From contig CAMUQM010000110.1 in NCBI GenBank assembly GCA_947095945.1, positions 1 through 6,704 of the forward strand: a stretch of 6,704 nt of DNA, given 5' to 3'. Of this stretch, positions 1 through 5,488 are shown in pieces (within the stretch, counting starts at the first letter, position 1; every line of letters starts with the position of its first letter). The position numbers were made by a program, and so were the translations under genes. This DNA comes from an uncultured Prevotella sp. (lineage in GTDB: Bacteria; Bacteroidota; Bacteroidia; Bacteroidales; Bacteroidaceae). The notes below the pieces were generated by a model. The model did not search any database, had not been told where the DNA came from, and worked only from the letters and a program-made list of their open reading frames with translations.

Positions 1-310
1 GGTCGAAGAACACGCGGGGCATGAGTTCCACGAAACGCGTGTAGGACACGGCCTTAGGGAAGTAGCTTGCCAGATGCTCCTTGATGAAGAAGAGGTAATA
101 GTGCTTGAAGTTGCGGAAAGAGCCAAAATGATAGCACAACAGGATGGTCATGATTTCGCTCTTGGACATCTGCCCTTTACGGTTTCGCATGCGCTTATAT
201 CCCTCGTCTATGGGGGCAATGTGTAGGTTTTTAGTTAACTCGGCATCTAAATTCTTGCAGAACTCATCCAATATACAAAATATTTCTGTAACTTTGTCTG
301 TGGTAATCAT
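1..310 (-). CDS. IS982-type transposase, N-terminal part, cut by the window edge
   Basis: The reverse complement reads open from an ATG at 310 to the left edge, giving about 103 residues without a stop. It begins MITTDKVTEIFCILDEFCK and contains the stretch KGQMSKSEIMTILLCYHFGS (about residues 46-65), followed by an aromatic segment with FRNFKHYY and then SYTRFVELMPRVFFD. I recognise this N-terminus as that of IS982-family DDE transposases common in Bacteroides and Prevotella. The family cuts and pastes its element using an acidic catalytic triad that would lie beyond the left edge, so activity cannot be judged. No frameshift or stop is seen in the visible part. A promoter-like TTG-N20-TAACTTTA lies about 40-70 bp upstream. 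The family assignment is from memory of the sequence, not a search. Confidence 0.82.
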   Translation of the reverse strand, partial: MITTDKVTEIFCILDEFCKNLDAELTKNLHIAPIDEGYKRMRNRKGQMSKSEIMTILLCYHFGSFRNFKHYYLFFIKEHLASYFPKAVSYTRFVELMPRVFFD

Positions 311-347
311 CGCTATATATGTTTTGTAAGTGATTGATCTTCAACTA

Positions 348-378
348 TAAAGTTACAAAATAATAGCGAGATTACCAA
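348..378 (-). promoter_or_regulatory. candidate transposase promoter
   Basis: On the minus strand a TTG (378-376) is followed after 20 bp by TAACTTTA (355-348), which matches seven of eight positions of the Bacteroidota -7 box TAnnTTTG with a proper -33 spacing. The predicted start of transcription lies about 30 nt before the transposase ATG at 310. Confidence 0.4.
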
Positions 379-560
379 CTTTTTAGGGCTCTTTTTTATC
401 CCGAACTGGCATCATTTTTGTTTTAAAACTATGTATAGTCACTTTTTTATTACGTTTAATGCCAAACAGTCCTACCCAAAATGAACAATTTTAAATGGGT
501 ATCCTTAACCATCTCCAAAACCACTCCTTACAACGAATGTAATTATTTTTCACATCCTCG

Positions 561-670
561 TTTTGAAAAGATGCTCTTTTGGCTTCGAAAAGATGCCCAA
601 TTGGCTTGCAAAAGATGCCCTTTTGAACGTTTACTAACGCCCTTTTGAACTCGAAGCAAGCAACTTTTGA
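561..670. repeat. degenerate tandem repeat, five 22-bp units, with dyad cores
   Basis: Five units follow each other at exactly 22 bp: 561-582, 583-604, 605-626, 627-648 and 649-670. The shared pattern is roughly TTcGAAAAGATGCCCTTTTGA. The GATGC core sits at 570, 592 and 614; its degenerate equivalents sit at 636 (AACGC) and 658 (AAGCA), and CTTTTGA ends three of the units. Unit 1 has the dyad AAAAGA-TGC-TCTTTT and unit 3 has CAAAAG-ATGCC-CTTTTG, so single units can form small hairpins or bind a symmetric protein. Divergence is greatest in the last two units. There are no spacers, so it is not a CRISPR array. I associate similar strings with Prevotella intergenic regions, but that is recollection only. 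Confidence 0.8.
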
Positions 671-707
671 AATACATTCATACAAGTACTTGATGCTCTG
701 AGAGTTA

Positions 708-715
708 CAAAGATA
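708..715 (-). promoter_or_regulatory. TATCTTTG -7-like box upstream of the tandem repeat
   Basis: The minus strand reads TATCTTTG from 715 to 708, a perfect match to the Bacteroidota -7 consensus TAnnTTTG and identical to boxes found before the amidase and dnaA genes. No TTG lies at the expected -33 distance, so only half of a promoter is seen. If used, transcription would run left through the 22-bp repeat array. Confidence 0.25.
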
Positions 716-827
716 TATTTTTAAGTACCTTTTAGGACTTCTGAGGGGATTTATTTACTTATTTTGTAATGATTTTTCAGAGTGAAGGGAAGGTTATTTT
801 CAAGTGAGGGATTAAGGTTTAAGGCAA

Positions 828-864
828 ATAAAAAAAGCCTGCCACCAACGATGCGACAGACTTT
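828..864 (-). terminator. intrinsic terminator of dnaA
   Basis: Read on the minus strand, AAGTCTGTC (863-855) pairs with GGCAGGCTT (843-835) over nine positions, three of them G-U, around an 11-nt loop, and is followed at once by a run of T residues (836-830 and beyond). It begins about 14 nt after the dnaA stop codon, the right place and shape for a Rho-independent terminator. Confidence 0.85.
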
Positions 865-877
865 CAAACTAATAACC

Positions 878-2284
878 TTACGCTTTTAACTTAAAAGAGT
901 TTTCGATACTTGCGATTTCAGCATGGAATCCCTTGTCAACTTTCAGCCGGTCTTCAATCTTAGAACAACTGTGGATTACGGTGCTGTGATCACGATTACC
1001 AACCAACTTTCCGATACGGCTTGCAGGCATCTTTGTATATTTCTGTGCCATATACATGCTCACTTGGCGCGCCATTACAATGTCTTTCTTACGTGAACGA
1101 GAGTTAACTGCCGTCATCGTGACATTATAATGCGAGCATACCTTGTCCATGATATCGTCAATTGTCAGCGGTTCGTCGTCAATTTTCACTGCACGTTTGA
1201 TAACACGCTCAGCCAATCGCATATCAATATTACTATTATATACAACGCTGTAAGCCAAGAGTGAGTTGATAACACCCTGAAGATCACGCACACTTCCATT
1301 AGCTGTTTCAGCGATGAAGCGCACTACATCCTCTGGAATGTTAAGACCATCACGCTTAATCTTGCTGTGGAGGATATCTACACAAAGCTGTACATTTGGC
1401 TTTTCTAACTCTGCAATCAAACCGCAAGAGAAACGTGTCAGCAGACGATCGTTCATGCCTTTCAGGTCAACTGGTGGGCGATCACTCGCTAAGATGATAC
1501 GTTTTCCGTTACGGAAAAGGTGGTTGAAAATATGGAAGAAGGTGTCCTGCGTTTTTGTTGCAGTAACCCATTCCTGAATATCATCGACAATCAGGATATC
1601 AATTGTCTGATAGAAATTGATGAAATCATTTGTTGTGTTCTGTCGTACAGAATCGGTGTACTGTACTTGGAACAGACGTGCAGACACGTATAACACACGT
1701 TTTTGAGGATAGAGTTGCTTCGCTCTTAATCCGATAGCATTAACAAGGTGAGTCTTACCACAGCCCGATGGTCCATAGATGAACATTGGGTTAAACTGTG
1801 TTGTGTTAGGATGTTCTGCGATAGAAAGACCGATAGAACGTGGAAGTTTGTTGCTGTCGCCTTCAACATAGTTGCTGAATGACTTATGAGGATCGAGTTG
1901 TGAATCGAGGTCCTGTGGCACTGTATCCAGCACAGTTGGGCTCTGATTGGCACGAGCAGTAGGACGCTGTGAAGAGATATCTTCTACGGTATCCTGCTCT
2001 AAGTCTTGCGACAAATGATTCTCTTGGTCAACCATTACACGATACGTCAGTTGAACGCCTTGTCCGAAGACACGCGTCAACACCTTACGCAGCAAGTCTA
2101 CGTAATGTCCTTCCAAATACTCATAAACGAATTGGCTTGGGACCTGAACTAACAATGTCTTGGATGCCGGTTTGTAAGATTGTAGTACAATCGGACGAAA
2201 CCAAGTATCAAATTGCTGCTCGGTCACATTTTCCTTTATGAGCTGGAGGCAACTATCCCAAAGATTTTTAGGACTGACGTTCAT
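878..2284 (-). CDS. dnaA: chromosomal replication initiator protein DnaA
   Basis: DnaA binds DnaA boxes at the origin, assembles as an ATP-dependent filament, opens the DNA and recruits the helicase. With the start at 2284 the protein has 468 residues, normal for the family. Domain I (about 1-75) opens with NLWDSCLQLIKENVTEQQF and FDTWFRPI. A polar, poorly conserved linker covers about 88-135. The AAA+ core shows Walker A GPSGCGKTH (171-179), Walker B ILIVDDIQ (230-237), sensor 1 ASDRPP (about 266-271), arginine-finger R284 in LLTRF, and sensor 2 R333 in GSVRDLQG. Domain IV has the DnaA signature (404-439) including RDHSTVIH. An in-frame start at 2335 would add 17 residues (MLSHYFNKDNRYYRKPI) not typical of DnaA, so I prefer the internal ATG, although no ribosome site decides it. 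A terminator follows. Confidence 0.97.
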   Translation of the reverse strand: MNVSPKNLWDSCLQLIKENVTEQQFDTWFRPIVLQSYKPASKTLLVQVPSQFVYEYLEGHYVDLLRKVLTRVFGQGVQLTYRVMVDQENHLSQDLEQDTVEDISSQRPTARANQSPTVLDTVPQDLDSQLDPHKSFSNYVEGDSNKLPRSIGLSIAEHPNTTQFNPMFIYGPSGCGKTHLVNAIGLRAKQLYPQKRVLYVSARLFQVQYTDSVRQNTTNDFINFYQTIDILIVDDIQEWVTATKTQDTFFHIFNHLFRNGKRIILASDRPPVDLKGMNDRLLTRFSCGLIAELEKPNVQLCVDILHSKIKRDGLNIPEDVVRFIAETANGSVRDLQGVINSLLAYSVVYNSNIDMRLAERVIKRAVKIDDEPLTIDDIMDKVCSHYNVTMTAVNSRSRKKDIVMARQVSMYMAQKYTKMPASRIGKLVGNRDHSTVIHSCSKIEDRLKVDKGFHAEIASIENSFKLKA

Positions 2285-2359
2285 AATTGGTTTTCTATAA
2301 TATCTATTGTCTTTATTGAAATAGTGGCTTAACAACTATCTCTAATTAATTTGATACTG

Positions 2360-2412
2360 CAAAGATAATAATTTATTTATAAAGATAACTATCTTAAAGA
2401 TTATATATCAAA
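2360..2412 (-). promoter_or_regulatory. candidate dnaA promoter region with tandem -7 boxes
   Basis: On the minus strand TTTG (2412-2409) is followed after 21 bp by TATCTTTA (2387-2380), a complete -33/-7 pair with one mismatch in the -7 box. A perfect box TATCTTTG (2367-2360) lies 20 bp further downstream but lacks its own -33 element. The predicted transcripts start roughly 65-90 nt before the ATG at 2284. The dyad AAGATA-AC-TATCTT (2382-2395) overlaps the first -7 box and covers the -33 position of the second. Confidence 0.45.
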
Positions 2413-2563
2413 CAAGTGGAAGTTTGTAAAACGCTATACCTGTGGACTTTGCATCATCTATCTTATTGAGCAATATTTTCATTGGTTGCGTAATTGTAAG
2501 TATTTGAAAACAACCAGTTTAACTCACCCTACACCTACTCTAATCTAAAGAGTGAAACAAATA

Positions 2564-2616
2564 CAGGGAAAGCGTAAAGAAGCTGATATTCAAACGGCTT
2601 CAAGACACTTTCCCTG
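2564..2616. other. nested stem-loop between mlaD-like gene and dnaA
   Basis: CAGGGAAAG (2564-2572) and CTTTCCCTG (2608-2616) are a perfect 9-bp inverted repeat. Inside it GAAGCTG (2579-2585) pairs with CGGCTTC (2595-2601) over seven positions with one G-T wobble, leaving a 9-nt apical loop and a symmetric 6x6 internal loop. On the minus strand it lies about 40 nt after the MlaD-family stop codon and is followed by TATTTGTTTC, which is a weak T tract. It may serve as terminator or 3' stabiliser of the amidase-MlaD transcript. A structured RNA is also possible. Confidence 0.55.
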
Positions 2617-2656
2617 CGTGTGAAACATTGACAATCTTATTTAGACTATATTTAAA

Positions 2657-3637
2657 TTACTTATCTTTTCTACCAAAGATAGAGAAGTGAACATAACGCT
2701 TTGGATGTGCCTTGAGATTTGTCAAAAGACTATCCGCAGAGCGCATTGTACTGTTAAGATTATTGTATAAAGAGGCATCATTTAGCATCAAACCCATTGT
2801 ACCTTCATTGCTATTTAACTTAGCTGTGAACGAGTTCATATTGTCTAAGGTTGAATTAACCTTAGCCATTGTAGTCTCAACATCGAGTCCATTCACCTTA
2901 TTATTAAGGGTAGCCATCATATTATTAGCTCCACGGATTGCCCCACGAGCCTCTGTGATACCGTTGTTAGCGTTCACCATCATTCCGTTGGCATTGTCCA
3001 TCACCTTGCCAGCTTTCACTGTCATAGCAGGCAAAGAACCATTCACCTGTGCCAACAACGTGTTAAGCTCACGAGTAGAAGTGGTGAGGTTGGCTGTAAT
3101 CTTATCCACATTATGAACCGAACTCTGAAGAGCTGGGTCAGCAAGGAGCGTATTTACGCTGGTAAGGATGCTATCCAACTTTGGCAACATCTTCTGAAAT
3201 GAAGGTACCATACTCTTCAAGTCGCCCAATGTACCATCGTTAATACTACCGTCAATCCAACCGTTAGGTTTCAACAACGTAGTACTCTTGCCAAACTTCA
3301 GTTCGACTTTCACGTTACCCATGATGTCACTGATAATCTCAGCAGAGGTTCCTTCTGGAATTCTCAGTGTTCTATCAACGTCAATATCGACTGTAATTGA
3401 CTCGCCCAACCTATCATAGTCATAATCAATATTCCTAACCATACCCACCTTAAAACCGCGAGCATAAACAGGAGTAGATGTTGACAAGCCTGTGATGTCG
3501 TTGAACTTTATCTTATAATGTGCATCGTTCGAAAAGAGTGATAAGCCCTTTAAAAACTGCATTCCAAAGAACAACACAACAACTGCAAGTATAGCAACAA
3601 CAGCAATCTTTACTTGTGGCGTGAAAAATTTCTTCAT
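2657..3637 (-). CDS. MlaD/MCE-family envelope lipid-transport protein
   Basis: MCE-domain proteins form the substrate-binding rings of ABC systems that move phospholipids between inner and outer membranes. This 326-residue protein starts MKKFFTPQVK, has one membrane segment at about 11-27 (IAVVAILAVVVLFFGMQFL) that would anchor it in the inner membrane, and then an MCE domain at about 38-115 with FNDITGLSTSTPVYARGFKVG, VDIDVDRTLRIPEG and a VKVELKFG end. The rest (about 140-310) is a long, Asn/Ser/Leu-rich helical region with many LN/NN/MN pairs, followed by the basic tail HPKRYVHFSIFGRKDK. No ATPase or permease gene is in the window, so its partners must be elsewhere. It follows the amidase stop by 11 bp and is probably co-transcribed with it. 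Family assignment is strong; substrate is inferred. Confidence 0.9.
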   Translation of the reverse strand: MKKFFTPQVKIAVVAILAVVVLFFGMQFLKGLSLFSNDAHYKIKFNDITGLSTSTPVYARGFKVGMVRNIDYDYDRLGESITVDIDVDRTLRIPEGTSAEIISDIMGNVKVELKFGKSTTLLKPNGWIDGSINDGTLGDLKSMVPSFQKMLPKLDSILTSVNTLLADPALQSSVHNVDKITANLTTSTRELNTLLAQVNGSLPAMTVKAGKVMDNANGMMVNANNGITEARGAIRGANNMMATLNNKVNGLDVETTMAKVNSTLDNMNSFTAKLNSNEGTMGLMLNDASLYNNLNSTMRSADSLLTNLKAHPKRYVHFSIFGRKDK

Positions 3638-3648
3638 ATCCGTTTTAT

Positions 3649-4980
3649 TTACTTATGCTTTTTATTCTTAAGAAACTCTGCTATTGCCTGATTGACATCC
3701 ATACGAGCACCATCTTTATAAGCAATTATGAATGCTTGTGGGAAATCTTTCAGCAACTTCTCGCGCAGTCGTGATATCTCATTATAATTTGTACTGGAGC
3801 CTATCGTATACTTATAGAAGTTTCCTTCCTGTATACAGTCAATGTCGGTGCGACCATGAAACAAATTACTACCTGTTCTCAACTGTCGATTGGATGCAAT
3901 CACCTGCACCTTAAACACTGGCACACTACTTGGAGCTTCAGCCTTCGAATCATTACAAGGGAGCAGTTCTCGAATAGCATCAGAAATTCTCTTCTTCGCT
4001 TCTTGTATCTTATTCATCGGACGAGGCTTCGGCGCTGGAGATGATGAACGAGGCTGCTCTACTGGGACTGTAGAACGAGAACGTTGAACAGGAGCCGCAG
4101 TACGAGGCTTCTCAACTGGTGTAACTGGGCGTGGCTTGTCTGCTGGAGGCGTTGGAATAACGCGATCCACCACAATTCGTTTGTTCTCAACAGGACGATA
4201 AGGCACAACGATACGTGTGTCATACGTATTCTTGTATTGTACAAAAGCATTGTAAATACCTCTTGCCATGGCATCTATACCAGCTGAAGAGTTCAGATAC
4301 TCCTCCTCATCTGCTGCTGTGATAAAGCCTAATTCTATCAAACAACTCGGCATATAACTCTCTCTCAATACAAGGAAACCAGCCTGATGAACACCCTTAT
4401 CAACACGACCTGCAGTAGAACAAACAGAGTTCTGTATCATTCGTGCCAGTTCAACGCTTCGCTCCATGTTTGCATTCTGCATGAATTCAAACATAATATA
4501 ACTCTCTGATGAGTTTGGATCAAAGCCCTGATAAGTCTGCTGATAGCCTGTCTCCATCGAGATAACACTATTCTCACGCATAGCAACATCAAGGTTAGCC
4601 TTGGCACGGTGCATACCTAAGGTGTAAACCTGAAATCCTTTCACATAACGACCTGATGCCACAGAGTTTGTATGAACAGAGATAAAGAGGTCTGCCTTAG
4701 CTTTGTTGGCTATATCGGCACGCTGATGCAATGGGATAAACACATCTGTCTTACGAGTATATACCACATTAACATCTGGTAAATTCCTCTCAACATAACG
4801 GCCAAAAGCCAAAGCTATATTCAAGTTGATGTCCTTCTCCTTTGATATAGCACCCACCGCACCTGCATCATGGCCACCATGACCGGGGTCAATAACCAGT
4901 GTGAAACGTCCATCTGCAGCCCATGAAAGACCTACAGACAAGACCAAGAAAACAAAGAGAAGCGATATTTTCTTAAACAT
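3649..4980 (-). CDS. exported N-acetylmuramoyl-L-alanine amidase with SPOR-like C-terminus
   Basis: This zinc amidase should cut the bond between N-acetylmuramic acid and L-alanine in peptidoglycan, probably in cell separation or wall turnover. Residues 1-21 are a signal peptide (MFKK, hydrophobic core, cut near SWA-A). The Amidase_3 domain (about 26-250) shows H34 in DPGHGG, E48 in SKEKD and H103 in SVHTN as likely zinc ligands, and E216 in LIELGF as catalytic residue, so it looks intact. A Pro/Arg-rich linker with four 9-residue repeats follows (282-317), then a basic helix (about 322-340). The C-terminal part (about 355-425), with FKVQVIAS, YKYTIGSS and AFIIAYKDGAR, looks like a SPOR domain, which in other bacteria binds denuded septal glycan. 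The lysine-rich tail ends NKKHK. The gene has its own promoter candidate and sits 11 bp before the MCE gene. Confidence 0.94.
   Translation of the reverse strand: MFKKISLLFVFLVLSVGLSWAADGRFTLVIDPGHGGHDAGAVGAISKEKDINLNIALAFGRYVERNLPDVNVVYTRKTDVFIPLHQRADIANKAKADLFISVHTNSVASGRYVKGFQVYTLGMHRAKANLDVAMRENSVISMETGYQQTYQGFDPNSSESYIMFEFMQNANMERSVELARMIQNSVCSTAGRVDKGVHQAGFLVLRESYMPSCLIELGFITAADEEEYLNSSAGIDAMARGIYNAFVQYKNTYDTRIVVPYRPVENKRIVVDRVIPTPPADKPRPVTPVEKPRTAAPVQRSRSTVPVEQPRSSSPAPKPRPMNKIQEAKKRISDAIRELLPCNDSKAEAPSSVPVFKVQVIASNRQLRTGSNLFHGRTDIDCIQEGNFYKYTIGSSTNYNEISRLREKLLKDFPQAFIIAYKDGARMDVNQAIAEFLKNKKHK
4030..4137 (-). repeat. four 9-residue Pro/Arg repeats in the amidase linker (27-bp period)
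   Basis: Residues 282-317 of the amidase read as four units of nine: KPRPVTPVE, KPRTAAPVQ, RSRSTVPVE and QPRSSSPAP, followed by a partial KPRP. The period is 27 bp, so unit number could change in frame by slippage or recombination. The composition (Pro, Arg, Ser, Thr, Val) suggests an extended, flexible, positively charged spacer between catalytic and SPOR-like domains. Confidence 0.85.
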
Positions 4981-4998
4981 ACTTAACTATTTAAAGGA

Positions 4999-5028
4999 CA
5001 AAGATACGGCTTTTCGTTGGGATACCAA
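4999..5028 (-). promoter_or_regulatory. promoter of the amidase-MlaD operon
   Basis: On the minus strand TTG (5028-5026) is followed after 19 bp by TATCTTTG (5006-4999), a full match to the Bacteroidota consensus TTG-N17-23-TAnnTTTG. It lies entirely in the 52-bp gap after the folB stop codon. The predicted start is only about 12 nt before the amidase ATG, giving a very short leader with no Shine-Dalgarno sequence. Confidence 0.65.
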
Positions 5029-5032
5029 GGTT

Positions 5033-5419
5033 CTAATCCTTGCTTTTATCATTTATTAAGTGTAATTCCACGCCTGCTCCGTCACTATCAGCACCCATTG
5101 GCGGATTAAGTTTCACGAGTTTTAAGTCGATACTACTTATCATTGGAAAAGCCGCACACAATGCTTCGACAATGGTACCAGCAACTGATTCTAACAGGCT
5201 GGCTGGTTGTTTCATTACTTCTCTTACGACGTTAAAAGCCTCTGCATAGTTCAATGTATCAGCGACATCATCGCTCTCCATCGCCTTTGCCAACGGATAG
5301 CCTAACCGAAGGTCGAGAACATACTCATTACCAACAATGCGTTCCTGCTCCCCTACTCCGATACGAGCATGGAAGTGAAGTCCTTGCAGAAGAATATAAC
5401 TTGTCATTAATTTCATCAT
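5033..5419 (-). CDS. folB: dihydroneopterin aldolase FolB
   Basis: FolB converts 7,8-dihydroneopterin to 6-hydroxymethyl-7,8-dihydropterin plus glycolaldehyde in cytoplasmic folate synthesis, and often also epimerises the substrate. The product has 128 residues, close to the usual 115-125. Family landmarks are LQGLHFHARIGVGEQER (about 11-27), DTLNYAE (54-60), with Y58 matching the conserved catalytic tyrosine, LLESVAG (75-81), and LKLVKLNPPMGAD (99-111), with K103 in the place of the catalytic lysine. The short insert around DSDGAG is normal for the C-terminal strand region. The start is ambiguous: ATG codons lie at 5419, 5416 and 5407, and none has a convincing ribosome site. The gene lies 69 bp after nrdJ; both act in nucleotide or cofactor supply, but a hairpin separates them, so co-transcription is uncertain. 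Confidence 0.93.
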   Translation of the reverse strand: MMKLMTSYILLQGLHFHARIGVGEQERIVGNEYVLDLRLGYPLAKAMESDDVADTLNYAEAFNVVREVMKQPASLLESVAGTIVEALCAAFPMISSIDLKLVKLNPPMGADSDGAGVELHLINDKSKD

Positions 5420-5433
5420 TCGTTAAGAGAAGT

Positions 5434-5459
5434 GAGGGCATGACGAGCGGTCTGCCCTC
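5434..5459. other. hairpin between nrdJ and folB
   Basis: GAGGGCA (5434-5440) and TGCCCTC (5453-5459) are a perfect 7-bp inverted repeat, extended inward by GAC/GTC (5442-5444 with 5450-5452) past a single bulged T. On the minus strand it lies 15 nt before the folB ATG with no T tract after it. The T-rich TATTTTATT follows it only on the plus strand. It may be a weak terminator for nrdJ, a processing signal, or a structure affecting folB translation. Confidence 0.45.
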
Positions 5460-5488
5460 TATTTTATTACAATCTAACTACTGACCGT

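Larger units (their letters stand above)
1..415 (-). mobile_element. IS982-type insertion sequence, one end only, outer boundary uncertain
   Basis: The transposase start and its upstream region belong to an insertion sequence whose other end is outside the window. The outer end should lie within roughly 100 bp upstream of the start codon. The GC-richer block at about 398-415 (TATCCCGAACTGGCATCA on the plus strand) is my best guess for the terminal inverted repeat, because it stands out from the surrounding AT-rich DNA and resembles ends I recall from Bacteroides elements. Without the second end or a target duplication the boundary is an inference. Confidence 0.4.
311..877. other. 567-bp gene-free stretch between the IS transposase and the dnaA terminator
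   Basis: This AT-rich stretch carries no open frame that I accept as a gene. From left to right it holds the transposase promoter candidate, a possible IS end near 400-415, a small dyad ACTATGTATAGT (428-439), a 22-bp tandem repeat (561-670), a TATCTTTG box (715-708, minus strand) and the dnaA terminator (828-864). In 716-827 I see nothing beyond AT-rich sequence. A 64-codon minus-strand frame at 491-685 is treated as chance, because it is built largely from the tandem repeat, whose 22-bp period is not a multiple of three. Confidence 0.7.
2285..2656. other. 372-bp leader between mlaD-like gene and dnaA
   Basis: No gene is seen here. Its left half (about 2341-2412) is extremely AT-rich and holds the dnaA promoter candidates and the dyad AAGATA-AC-TATCTT (2382-2395). 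Its right half holds a nested hairpin (2564-2616). One weak DnaA-box-like word, TGTGGACTT (2441-2449), matches the reverse consensus TGTGGATAA at only six of nine positions. A cluster of DnaA boxes is absent, so I do not call an origin. Confidence 0.6.

Noticed and set aside
561..670. CRISPR-like array
   Set aside because: Units are directly adjacent with no unique spacers, and they diverge too much.
491..685. 64-codon minus-strand open frame
   Set aside because: About half of it is the 22-bp tandem repeat, whose period is not a multiple of three, so successive units are read in different frames. The peptide has no recognisable family and composition typical of chance translation.
970..978. 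DnaA-box-like word TGTGGATTA inside dnaA
   Set aside because: It encodes part of the conserved DHSTVIH motif and has one mismatch, so protein constraint explains it.
1314..1577. Plus-strand open frames lying opposite dnaA, the MCE gene, the amidase, folB and nrdJ
   Set aside because: They lie antisense to well-conserved genes, have no recognisable motifs and no promoter or start support, so they are shadows of the real coding strand.
2285..2335. 17-residue N-terminal extension of DnaA
   Set aside because: The extension MLSHYFNKDNRYYRKPI is not typical of DnaA proteins, while MNVSPKNLWDSCLQ at 2284 begins exactly where family domain I begins. The extension cannot be fully excluded without transcript or peptide data.
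2285..2656. Replication origin beside dnaA
   Set aside because: The leader is AT-rich, but it has no cluster of DnaA boxes; the best word, TGTGGACTT, matches only six of nine positions. A single perfect box within the neighbouring gene is not enough.
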